Below, piece by piece: positions 5,804-10,584 of a stretch of 10,584 nt of DNA (positions are counted from its first letter, which is position 1; each line of letters opens with the position of its first letter). The stretch lies in NCBI GenBank assembly GCA_023419055.1, contig JAEZYO010000236.1:1-10584 (forward strand), read 5' to 3'. The notes beneath the pieces were generated by a model. It saw only the letters and a program-made list of their open reading frames with translations. It searched no databases and had not been told where the DNA came from. The stretch comes from Pseudomonadota bacterium. Lineage in GTDB: Bacteria; Myxococcota; Polyangia; Polyangiales; Polyangiaceae. Both the position numbers and the translations under genes were made by a program.

Positions 5804-6973
5804 TTGGCCTCGAACGACCGCATCGAGCGCGCGCGTGACCAACACCGGCTCAGGTGGAACTTCGATCCGGTGGAACGCTGGAAGCATTTGGTGCGCCTGA
5901 GTCTGGTCGCCAAGGTCAGCCCTTCGACCCCGCGCGTCGAAGTCCAGATCAGCATCGGCTTCGTCCTCCTCGGTCTCATCACCGGGATGTCGCAGGGGCC
6001 CGCCGAGTCGCTGAAGATGCTGGTCATCCTGGCTTCGGCGGTGTTCGTTCAGGAGTTCGCGCGGGCCCTCATTGCCCACGCGCTCGGGCGCTCGAGCAAG
6101 GTCGTGCTCTCGGCGGCGGGCGGCCATACCGAGCTCCAAGGCGCGCGACTCACGGGGATCCGGGGTCTTGCTTTCGCGGGCGCGGGCTCGTTCTCGAACC
6201 TCTTGGTGGCGAGCGCGCTCCTGCTCCACGGCACCCTGCAGGAGCCGGGCAGCCTCGGCGTTCGGCTCGCCGTGTGTCACGGTGTTTGGGGGCTCGCCCA
6301 AATTCTGCCGCTCTCGCCCTTTCGCGCCGGAGAAGCGGTCGCCGCGCGTCTCCACCCTCACGCGCGCTTCGCGCACGCCGGAGTGTCGCTCGCCGTCGTA
6401 GCCGCGGCGCTCCCGCTCGCCACCCACGGTCACGGGGCCGGCTTCATGGTGCTCGCGCTCGCGGGCACGGGCGCGCTCCACGCGCTCGCTCGCGCGTACA
6501 CGGAGAGCTCCGACGTTCGCTACGGGGTCGACGCGCGCGCCTCGGAAGCCTACGACCTCTTGCAGCGGGGCCACGGGCGGCGGGCCATGGAAGTCGCGAT
6601 GCGAGCGCTGATGGTGGTGCGGAGCGCGCCCCTTCGCACGCGTCTCTATCTGGCCCTCGCCTGGTCCGCGATCGCCGAGGACGACGCGTTCGAGACTCAT
6701 CGATTGCTCGCGGAGCTCGAACCAGAAGCGATCGATCTCCATCTGCTCTGCGCGTATCTGAACTCGTGCCGGCGCCCCGAAGAGGCGCTCGAGCTGCTCG
6801 CGGAGGCGCGCCGCCTCGGACGTCGCTCTCCGGAGCTCACCAAGCTGCACGTCGACTTGCTCTACCGAACCGGCCAATTCGAAGCCGCGCTCGCCCTGGC
6901 GGACAGCGACGCCGCGCTGCTCTCGCCGAGCGAACGAGCTCTCGTGGCGCGCGCCGTCGCGATCGATCCCTGA
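5804..6973 (+). CDS. M50-like (site-2 protease fold) membrane protein, active site lost, with TPR-like C-terminus
   Basis: A 389-residue protein with two halves. Residues 45-230 hold about six hydrophobic segments (near 47-62, 70-91, 122-143, 156-172, 191-206, 212-230) in the order seen in M50 site-2 proteases. The helix that should carry HExxH reads QEFAR (83-87), followed by HALGRSSKVVLSAAGGHTEL, like the HALGR...GGxT stretch of active relatives. AGAGSFSN (125-132) stands for AGPxxN, and ILPLSPFRAGE (167-177) for NxxPxxPxDGG. Both zinc histidines and the Asp ligand are therefore missing and only Glu84 remains. Residues 245-375 are soluble, Ala/Leu-rich paired helices resembling TPR repeats. 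A pseudoprotease scaffold that binds partners is inferred. TTG 5804 is the first start after an in-frame stop. GTG 5891, preceded by GGAAG at 5880-5884, is a good alternative (360 residues). The gene is divergent from the sigma54 activator. Confidence 0.8.
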   Translation: MASNDRIERARDQHRLRWNFDPVERWKHLVRLSLVAKVSPSTPRVEVQISIGFVLLGLITGMSQGPAESLKMLVILASAVFVQEFARALIAHALGRSSKVVLSAAGGHTELQGARLTGIRGLAFAGAGSFSNLLVASALLLHGTLQEPGSLGVRLAVCHGVWGLAQILPLSPFRAGEAVAARLHPHARFAHAGVSLAVVAAALPLATHGHGAGFMVLALAGTGALHALARAYTESSDVRYGVDARASEAYDLLQRGHGRRAMEVAMRALMVVRSAPLRTRLYLALAWSAIAEDDAFETHRLLAELEPEAIDLHLLCAYLNSCRRPEEALELLAEARRLGRRSPELTKLHVDLLYRTGQFEAALALADSDAALLSPSERALVARAVAIDP

Positions 6974-7220
6974 GCGCGCTGCAGCGTCGACGTACGCGAC
7001 CGTCGAGCTCGCGCGCGACGAGAACGCGACGCTCATTGGGTAACGACTCAAAGTCGACACGCAGCTCGTGAACACGACGCGCTGATTCGCGCCTCGCTCG
7101 CACCATTACGGTAAGAGCCTCGCAGCACCGCCACACATGTGCGCTGAACGGAGCGTGTACGAATCCGAACGCGTCCGTGGAGCCTCGCTCGAATCGCGGG
7201 TGGGGACTCGCTGAGGCAAC

Positions 7221-7242
7221 GCGCGACGTTGACCGGTCGCGC
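7221..7242. promoter_or_regulatory. 7-bp-arm inverted repeat before lipoprotein gene
   Basis: GCGCGAC (7221-7227) is the perfect reverse complement of GTCGCGC (7236-7242) around an 8-base spacer, 39 bp before the lipoprotein ATG. It could be an operator or a 5'-leader hairpin. The spacer contains TTGAC, a possible -35 core, which would put the repeat over the promoter. Confidence 0.35.
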
Positions 7243-7270
7243 AGAACGAGCTCCCTTTAATAGTTCAGAT

Positions 7271-7277
7271 GAGGAGG
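7271..7277 (+). promoter_or_regulatory. Ribosome binding site that decides the start at 7281
   Basis: GAGGAGG lies 3 bases before the ATG at 7281 (the GAGG at 7271-7274 alone is 6 bases away). It falls inside the first codons of a reading that begins at ATG 7269, which itself has no ribosome binding site. The downstream ATG is therefore preferred. Confidence 0.7.
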
Positions 7278-7280
7278 AAA

Positions 7281-7652
7281 ATGAGGGGCGCAACGTTATC
7301 GTTCTGGATGGCCATCGTGACGACGGTCATCGTCAACGCCGCCTGCGAGCCCGTAGCCCCGGAGCTACGCGAGCTCGAGTGCGGCAAGGTCCTGTACGGC
7401 GTGGAGACGCCGCCCGCGGGACAGTGCCTGCGGCTCGACACCTACGAAGGCGCTCGAGTTCGCGAGCTCGGGGTGGACAGCTGCGAAGCCTGGACCGAGT
7501 GCTTGCTCCTGCCCGGCGGACAGTCTGCCGAGCGTGGAGGAAATCCACTCGATCCGGGTCGGGTCGTGATCACGTACTGGCCTTGCGACAAGCTCCCCGC
7601 GTGCGAGACGTACGCCATCGCGGCGGACGGGACGCCGGTGCTTCGCCCGTGA
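7281..7652 (+). CDS. Small Cys-rich putative lipoprotein
   Basis: From ATG 7281 the product has 123 residues. It begins with a typical export signal, a hydrophobic stretch (5-18) ending in IVNAAC, so Cys22 is the probable lipidated residue; the -3 position is Asn, which is unusual for a lipobox, so plain secretion after AlaAla is possible. The mature part has six more cysteines (in ECGK, GQCL, DSCE, TECL, WPCD and PACE), an even number that suggests three disulfides in the periplasm or at the surface. No known domain was recognised. It is short, ends convergently against the methyltransferase gene, and is preceded by a strong ribosome binding site. An extra four residues would be added by ATG 7269. 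Such small, lineage-specific Cys-rich lipoproteins are frequent in myxobacteria; function unknown. Confidence 0.75.
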   Translation: MRGATLSFWMAIVTTVIVNAACEPVAPELRELECGKVLYGVETPPAGQCLRLDTYEGARVRELGVDSCEAWTECLLLPGGQSAERGGNPLDPGRVVITYWPCDKLPACETYAIAADGTPVLRP

Positions 7653-7678
7653 CGAAATCCGCGGCCCCAGCTCGACGA

Positions 7679-7717
7679 GGCGGTCCCCGAACCCCCGGGG
7701 GGGGAACGGGGATCGCC
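7679..7717. terminator. Long bidirectional hairpin in convergent gap
   Basis: An 18-position stem closes a GGG loop: GGCGGTCCCCG pairs with CGGGGATCGCC (one G-T pair), then an AA/AA internal loop, then CCCCC (7692-7696) with GGGGG (7700-7704). It lies in the middle of the 79-bp gap between the convergent lipoprotein and methyltransferase genes and could terminate both. No T-tract follows on either strand. The C5G8 run is a place where sequencing errors are likely. Confidence 0.6.
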
Positions 7718-7731
7718 CTCGGGCGCGGCTC

Positions 7732-8379
7732 TCACGTCACCGAACCTCGGGCTTCCGGTCTGCGCGCCACGACGAAGAAGCTCCGGCTCTTCTTCGGGTA
7801 CATCCCCGTCTCCAGCAACTCGAAGCCCGCGCTCGTGAGATCGCCCGTGAGTGAGCTCTCGGTGACGAAATTCACGTAGGGGGCGCGACCGACCGCGCGG
7901 AGCAGCGGCACCACGAGGCGCGGGGCGAGGCCCTGGTCCCCGACACACGGCGTCTTCGAGATGAAGAGGCCGCCCGGGCGCACGAGCTCGGCGATGCGCC
8001 GCAACTCTGCCGGCACGTCGCGGAGCAGGTGCAGCAGGTTCATCGCGATCACCACGTCGAAGGGCGGTGTGCCGAGCTCCGGCTCGTGCGCGGTGCACGC
8101 CCTGAAGCTCACGTGAGCGAGCGCCCGCGCGCGTGACTTCGCGAGCGCGATCGCGATCATTTCCGACGAGTAGTCGGTGCCGAGCAGCTCTCGCGCGTGC
8201 GGCGCGAGCTTCAGCGCGGTCGTGCCGGTGCCGCAGCCGAGCTCGAGCACGCGATCGGTCGGTGTGAGGTGGCTCCGGACCCGCTCGAGCGTGCGTTCGT
8301 AGGCGGCTTCGTCGGGTACCGGCTTCTTCGCGTAGTCGGCGGCGATACGGTCCCAGAACCTCACCGAAGGAGCATTCAT
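7732..8379 (-). CDS. Class I SAM-dependent methyltransferase
   Basis: A 215-residue cytoplasmic methyltransferase of the Methyltransf_11/25 type. Seen: RFWDRIAADYAKKPVPDE (7-24), a typical lead of small-molecule methyltransferases; motif I VLELGCGTGT (44-53) for SAM binding; acidic Asp69 at the end of beta-2 (LLGTDYSSEM) for the ribose; motif IV FDVVIAMNLLHLL (107-119); and LVRPGGLFISKTP (132-144). The C-terminal third (about 150-205) is the variable part that would set the substrate, which cannot be told. ATG 8379 was chosen because the family lead begins right after it; a TTG at 8415 would add 12 residues with no homology signal. GGGA lies four bases before the ATG. The gene diverges from a LysR-type regulator over 62 bp, so it is the likely target of that regulator. 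Confidence 0.92.
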   Translation of the reverse strand: MNAPSVRFWDRIAADYAKKPVPDEAAYERTLERVRSHLTPTDRVLELGCGTGTTALKLAPHARELLGTDYSSEMIAIALAKSRARALAHVSFRACTAHEPELGTPPFDVVIAMNLLHLLRDVPAELRRIAELVRPGGLFISKTPCVGDQGLAPRLVVPLLRAVGRAPYVNFVTESSLTGDLTSAGFELLETGMYPKKSRSFFVVARRPEARGSVT

Positions 8380-8406
8380 CGCGTCCCGAACTCTACTCGC
8401 GCTCGA

Positions 8407-8439
8407 ACCCGGCAAGAATCGGGTAAATTCGCAGCTGCG
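8407..8439. promoter_or_regulatory. Inverted repeats in the methyltransferase/LysR divergent gap
   Basis: Two symmetric sites lie in the 62-bp gap: ACCCG-N8-CGGGT (8407-8424) and the perfect palindrome CGCAGCTGCG (8430-8439), which ends two bases before the LysR-gene ATG. LysR-type regulators usually bind such sites between themselves and a divergent target and repress their own gene. Neither site has the exact T-N11-A spacing, so the assignment is tentative. Confidence 0.4.
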
Positions 8440-8441
8440 TT

Positions 8442-9395
8442 ATGCAGAAACGTATGAACTTCCGTGCCGTGGACTTCGACTGGAACCAGGCGCGCGCGTT
8501 CCTCGCGACGGCGCTCGAAGGTTCCTTGTCGGCCGCGGCGCGAGCGCTCGACCAGACTCAGCCCACCCTGAGCCGGCAGATCGCCGCCCTCGAGACGCAC
8601 CTCGGCGTGACCTTGTTCGAGCGCGTCGGCAAGCGGCTGGTCCTCACCGACACGGGGCTCGACCTGCTCGAGCACGTGCGCGCCATGGGGGACGCCGCGG
8701 GGCTCGTGGCGCTCGCGGCTACGGGACGCTCACAGACCATCGTCGGACAGGTGAGGATCAGCGCGAGTGAGATCGTCGCGGCGTATCTGCTGCCGCCGAT
8801 CGTGGAGCGACTGCGCGAAGCGCACCCGGAGATCGACGTGCACGTCGTGGTGGAGAACCGCCTGAGCGACCTCTTACGGCGCGAGGCCGACATCGCGATC
8901 CGCCACGTGCGTCCCGAACAAGCTGAGCTCGTGGCGCGCAAGGTGCGCGACTCTTCCGCCCACCTGTACGCGGCGACGAGCTACCTGAAGCGTCACGGTC
9001 GTCCGCAGAGCTTCGATCTCACGGGCGCGGTGTTCGTGGGGGCTGACGACAATCCTCGCTTCATCGAGGTTCTGAAGCGGCTCGGCGTCAGCGTGACCCT
9101 GGACAGTTTCCGCTTCACGACCGACAGCCACCTCGTCGGCTGGGAGATGCTGCGCCGCGGACTCGGGGTGGGCGCCATGCTCCGCGAGATCGCCGAAGCT
9201 ACACCCGGGGTCGAGCAAGTGCTCCCGACGCTCGCACCGATCCCCGTCCCCTACTGGCTCTGCACGCACCGCGAGCTCCATACGAACCGGCGCATCCGCG
9301 TCGCCTTCGACTTTCTCACCGAAGCCTTGGCGGCGGAGCTGACCTCGTCGCAGCGAGCCCGCCCTCGACGTGAGAAGCGCCGCTACGCTCGCTGA
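8442..9395 (+). CDS. LysR-type transcriptional regulator
   Basis: A 317-residue regulator of usual length. The N-terminal winged helix-turn-helix (about 13-72) shows DWNQARAFLATALEGSLSAA, the recognition helix QTQPTLSRQIAALE (38-51) and LGVTLFERVGKRLVLTDTG (54-72). A linker helix (about 73-100) leads to the periplasmic-binding-protein-like effector domain (about 103-300), with GQVRISASEIVAAYLLPPIV (102-121) and DIAIRH (150-155). The C-terminal RARPRREKRRYAR is basic and probably disordered. It is related to the subgroup that begins FDWN...FLATAEEGSLSAAA, often next to the genes it controls; the divergent methyltransferase is the obvious candidate. ATG 8442 gives four extra residues over ATG 8454; neither has a good ribosome binding site, so the exact start is open. 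The effector cannot be told. Confidence 0.95.
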   Translation: MQKRMNFRAVDFDWNQARAFLATALEGSLSAAARALDQTQPTLSRQIAALETHLGVTLFERVGKRLVLTDTGLDLLEHVRAMGDAAGLVALAATGRSQTIVGQVRISASEIVAAYLLPPIVERLREAHPEIDVHVVVENRLSDLLRREADIAIRHVRPEQAELVARKVRDSSAHLYAATSYLKRHGRPQSFDLTGAVFVGADDNPRFIEVLKRLGVSVTLDSFRFTTDSHLVGWEMLRRGLGVGAMLREIAEATPGVEQVLPTLAPIPVPYWLCTHRELHTNRRIRVAFDFLTEALAAELTSSQRARPRREKRRYAR

Positions 9396-9416
9396 CTGCG
9401 CCGGGGACGGCGATGC

Positions 9417-9453
9417 CCCCGCGGCTCGCACGTTGTCGGTGCGCGCCGCGGGG
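9417..9453. terminator. Strong hairpin between convergent LysR and tRNA-Pro genes
   Basis: CCCCGCGGC (9417-9425) pairs perfectly with GCCGCGGGG (9445-9453); inside, after one mismatch, CGCAC (9427-9431) pairs with GTGCG (9439-9443) around a 7-base loop. It lies 21 bases after the LysR-gene stop and 16 bases beyond the tRNA 3' end, so it can act on both. On the plus strand ATATT follows, a poor T-tract. Confidence 0.65.
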
Positions 9454-9469
9454 ATATTGCACTCGGAAA

Positions 9470-9547
9470 TGGTCGGGGCGGGGAGATTCGAACTCCCGAC
9501 CCCTAGACCCCCAGTCTAGTGCGCTAACCAGGCTGCGCTACGCCCCG
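9470..9547 (-). tRNA. tRNA-Pro (anticodon GGG), CCA encoded
   Basis: The minus strand folds as a complete tRNA: acceptor CGGGGCG with CGCCCCG, D-stem GCGC with GCGC around AGCCTGGTTA, anticodon stem CTAGA with TCTAG around loop CTGGGGG (anticodon GGG at 9510-9512), variable GGGTC, T-stem GGGAG with CTCCC around TTCGAAT. The C1-G72 pair and A73 are the known identity features of bacterial tRNA-Pro. CCA is encoded (9470-9472). It reads CCC and CCU codons, which fits a GC-rich genome. It lies downstream of the PP2C gene on the same strand. Confidence 0.98.
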
Positions 9548-9598
9548 GACCAGCCTCGCCCCCGGGGACTTTCGAACCCGGGAACTAAGGGCCCGCGC

Positions 9599-9626
9599 AA
9601 CCTATCCCTTTCCGGAAGGAATGCAA
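9599..9626 (-). promoter_or_regulatory. Weak candidate promoter for tRNA-Pro
   Basis: On the minus strand TTGCAT (9621-9626) and TAGGTT (9599-9604) are separated by 16 bp and followed by a GC-only stretch (GCGCGGGCCC), the kind of discriminator seen at stable-RNA promoters. Each hexamer matches only three of six consensus bases, so this is weak. The start would be about 45 bases before the tRNA. Confidence 0.25.
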
Positions 9627-9649
9627 CCCGAAACGAACGCGCGACGAAT

Positions 9650-9674
9650 GGAAGGACGCGACGTTCGGCCTTCC
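9650..9674 (-). terminator. Possible weak terminator after the PP2C gene
   Basis: GGAAGG (9650-9655) and CCTTCC (9669-9674) form a 6-bp stem with a 13-base loop, starting 7 bases beyond the PP2C-gene TAG on the minus strand. The loop is large and there is no T-run, so the support is small. Confidence 0.25.
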
Positions 9675-9681
9675 GGCGGCT

Positions 9682-10584
9682 CTAAGTCCGGGAGCGAGAC
9701 TCCGGCCGCTGGGCAAGCCGCGCCAGGTGCGTCGCCAAACGCCGGTAGAGCTCCGCGGCCAGGCGAGGGTCCCGGCAGACTTCCGCGAAGTCGTCGGCCC
9801 GGACCCGTAGCAACCGAGCCGTCTGTTCGGCGACCGGAGCTTCGCCCTGTCCGGCCACCCCGACGAGTGATTCCGGGAAGATCAGCGCCCCTGCTCCGAC
9901 GCTCCGCTTCGCGTTCGGGTAGCGGACCACGCCGTCCAGCACGATGTAAGAGACCAGGTCGTTCGCGACCACACGCGTCACGACCTCGCCCTCGCGCACC
10001 TCGACCTCGACGGCCGCCGAGAGCGCCGAGAGCGCGAACGACTCGGGGAGATCGACCAAGAGCGGGCTCTGCCGGGCGCGCTCGAGGTCCGACGCGACGA
10101 GCCCGCGATCGCGATCGCTCCTTCGAACGAAGCGCTCGCCGATCTCGATCACGATGGCCGTCGCGTTGTCCCGCCCCTGCTCGCCGACGAGGGTGACGAG
10201 CGCGCGCGAGGCGATGGCGGCGTCCCCCTGCCGCAGGACCTCGGCGAGCACGCTCTCCGACTCGAGCTGACCGTGGATGCCGTCGCTGCAGACGAGCACG
10301 CGGTCTCCTCGGGAGACGTCGACGAACAGCGTATCCACGCTGATCGCCTCGGCGATACCGACGGCGTTGGTGACGCCGGAGCGCACCCCGGCGCTCGCCG
10401 CGCCGGCGCCGTGGAGAGTCGCGGTGGAGGTGTGATCCTGAGTGAGCTGCAAGGTGGCGCGCGACCGCGCGAGATAGACCCGACCGTCGCCCGCGTGCGC
10501 CACGAAGGCGCTGTCCCGCGCGAGCCAGACGACGTCGAGCGTCGTGCCCATCCCCTCGTACTCGGGGTTCTCACTTGCCTCCTT
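9682..10584 (-). CDS. PP2C-type Ser/Thr phosphatase fused to a cNMP-binding-like domain (5' end outside window)
   Basis: The frame is open to the right edge, giving the last 300 residues; the N-terminal part of the phosphatase is missing. An internal ATG at 10551 is not the start, because the preceding codons read NPEYEG and complete the PP2C motif NPEYEGMGTTLD (6-17). Further PP2C motifs: HAGDGRVYLAR (30-40, metal ligand Asp33), QLTQDHT (46-52), VLVCSDGIHGQ (97-107, Asp101) and GRDNATAIVIE (137-147, Asp139). So the metal-binding core visible here is intact and a Mn/Mg-dependent protein phosphatase of the bacterial Stp/PrpC type is likely. Residues about 173-292 resemble a cyclic-nucleotide-binding beta-roll plus C-helix (SPLLVDLPESFALSAL, then YIVLDGVVRY, then LLRVRADDFAEV), but the FGE...R-S-A phosphate cassette is not conserved (FPESLVGVAG, EQTARLL), so binding of cAMP or cGMP is doubtful. 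It could reverse Hanks-type kinase signalling, which is abundant in myxobacteria. Confidence 0.9.
   Translation of the reverse strand, partial: KEASENPEYEGMGTTLDVVWLARDSAFVAHAGDGRVYLARSRATLQLTQDHTSTATLHGAGAASAGVRSGVTNAVGIAEAISVDTLFVDVSRGDRVLVCSDGIHGQLESESVLAEVLRQGDAAIASRALVTLVGEQGRDNATAIVIEIGERFVRRSDRDRGLVASDLERARQSPLLVDLPESFALSALSAAVEVEVREGEVVTRVVANDLVSYIVLDGVVRYPNAKRSVGAGALIFPESLVGVAGQGEAPVAEQTARLLRVRADDFAEVCRDPRLAAELYRRLATHLARLAQRPESRSRT

Larger units (their letters stand above)
6974..7280. other. Intergenic region upstream of small lipoprotein gene
   Basis: These 307 bases lie between two plus-strand genes. No RNA gene or convincing open frame was seen. A weak hairpin, TCGACG and CGTCGA around an 8-base loop (6987-7006), lies just after the upstream stop. 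An inverted repeat at 7221-7242, an AT-rich patch CTTTAATAG (7255-7263) and a strong ribosome binding site occupy the right end, so the promoter of the lipoprotein gene is probably here. Confidence 0.6.

Noticed and set aside
5264..7075. Long minus-strand open frame of 603 codons across the spacer and the M50-like gene
   Set aside because: It is antisense to a better-supported gene and overlaps the NtrC-type gene in another frame. Its product is Arg/Glu/Ala-rich without any recognisable motif, as expected for a shadow in GC-rich DNA.
7229..7263. TTGACC followed by TTTAAT as a sigma70-type promoter
   Set aside because: The spacer is 21 bp, too long for a normal sigma70 promoter, and no better -10 element lies at the right distance.
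9561..9582. T-arm-like sequence (GGGTTCGAA on the minus strand) just upstream of tRNA-Pro, possible second tRNA or attachment-site remnant
   Set aside because: The T-stem does not pair correctly and no acceptor, D or anticodon arm is present; it is better seen as a small CCCGGG hairpin in the tRNA leader.
9413..9685. Plus-strand open frame with GRGDSNSRPLDPQSSALTRL
   Set aside because: This peptide is the well-known false translation of the reverse complement of a tRNA-Pro gene; the region is a tRNA, a hairpin and spacer.

Overview
The window reads as chromosomal DNA of a high-GC, predatory or soil type bacterium, most likely a myxobacterium of the Polyangiales (Sorangium-like) group. This is an inference from the very strong G/C preference at third codon positions, a lipoprotein with a long Gly/Ser/Ala linker of the kind common in that group, an orphan NtrC-type regulator, and a PP2C phosphatase fused to a cNMP-binding-like domain. 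No mobile element, CRISPR array or clear sign of recent transfer was seen.

Layout. Positions 1-1756 (+) hold the tail of an unidentified gene followed 10 bp later by a UxaA-family altronate dehydratase. Convergent to it on the minus strand is a three-gene run read from right to left: an NtrC-family sigma54 activator (3918-5429), a ROK-family sugar kinase (2819-3829) and a lipoprotein with a Cip1/polysaccharide-lyase-like C-terminal domain (1776-2822). The kinase and lipoprotein overlap by ATGA, so they are probably translationally coupled. Together these genes suggest sensing, binding or cleavage of an extracellular polysaccharide, sugar phosphorylation and uronate/aldonate breakdown, but only the gene order is directly seen.

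A 374-bp spacer (5430-5803) separates the regulator from a divergent plus-strand gene. It carries a near-consensus -24/-12 sigma54 promoter facing the regulator, several short inverted repeats and a 14-bp AT-rich perfect palindrome. The divergent gene (5804-6973) encodes a membrane protein that resembles M50 site-2 proteases but has lost the zinc-binding histidines and the DG motif, and carries a TPR-like C-terminal half. I regard this as the most unusual gene here.

Next come a small Cys-rich putative lipoprotein (7281-7652, +), a class I SAM-dependent methyltransferase (7732-8379, -) divergent from a LysR-type regulator (8442-9395, +), a complete tRNA-Pro(GGG) gene with encoded CCA (9470-9547, -), and the 3' part of a PP2C phosphatase/cNMP-domain gene (9682-10584, -) that runs off the right edge.

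A recurring feature is strong GC-rich hairpins without T-tracts at gene ends (1753-1779, 3871-3902, 7679-7717, 9417-9453), three of them in convergent gaps where they could serve both strands.
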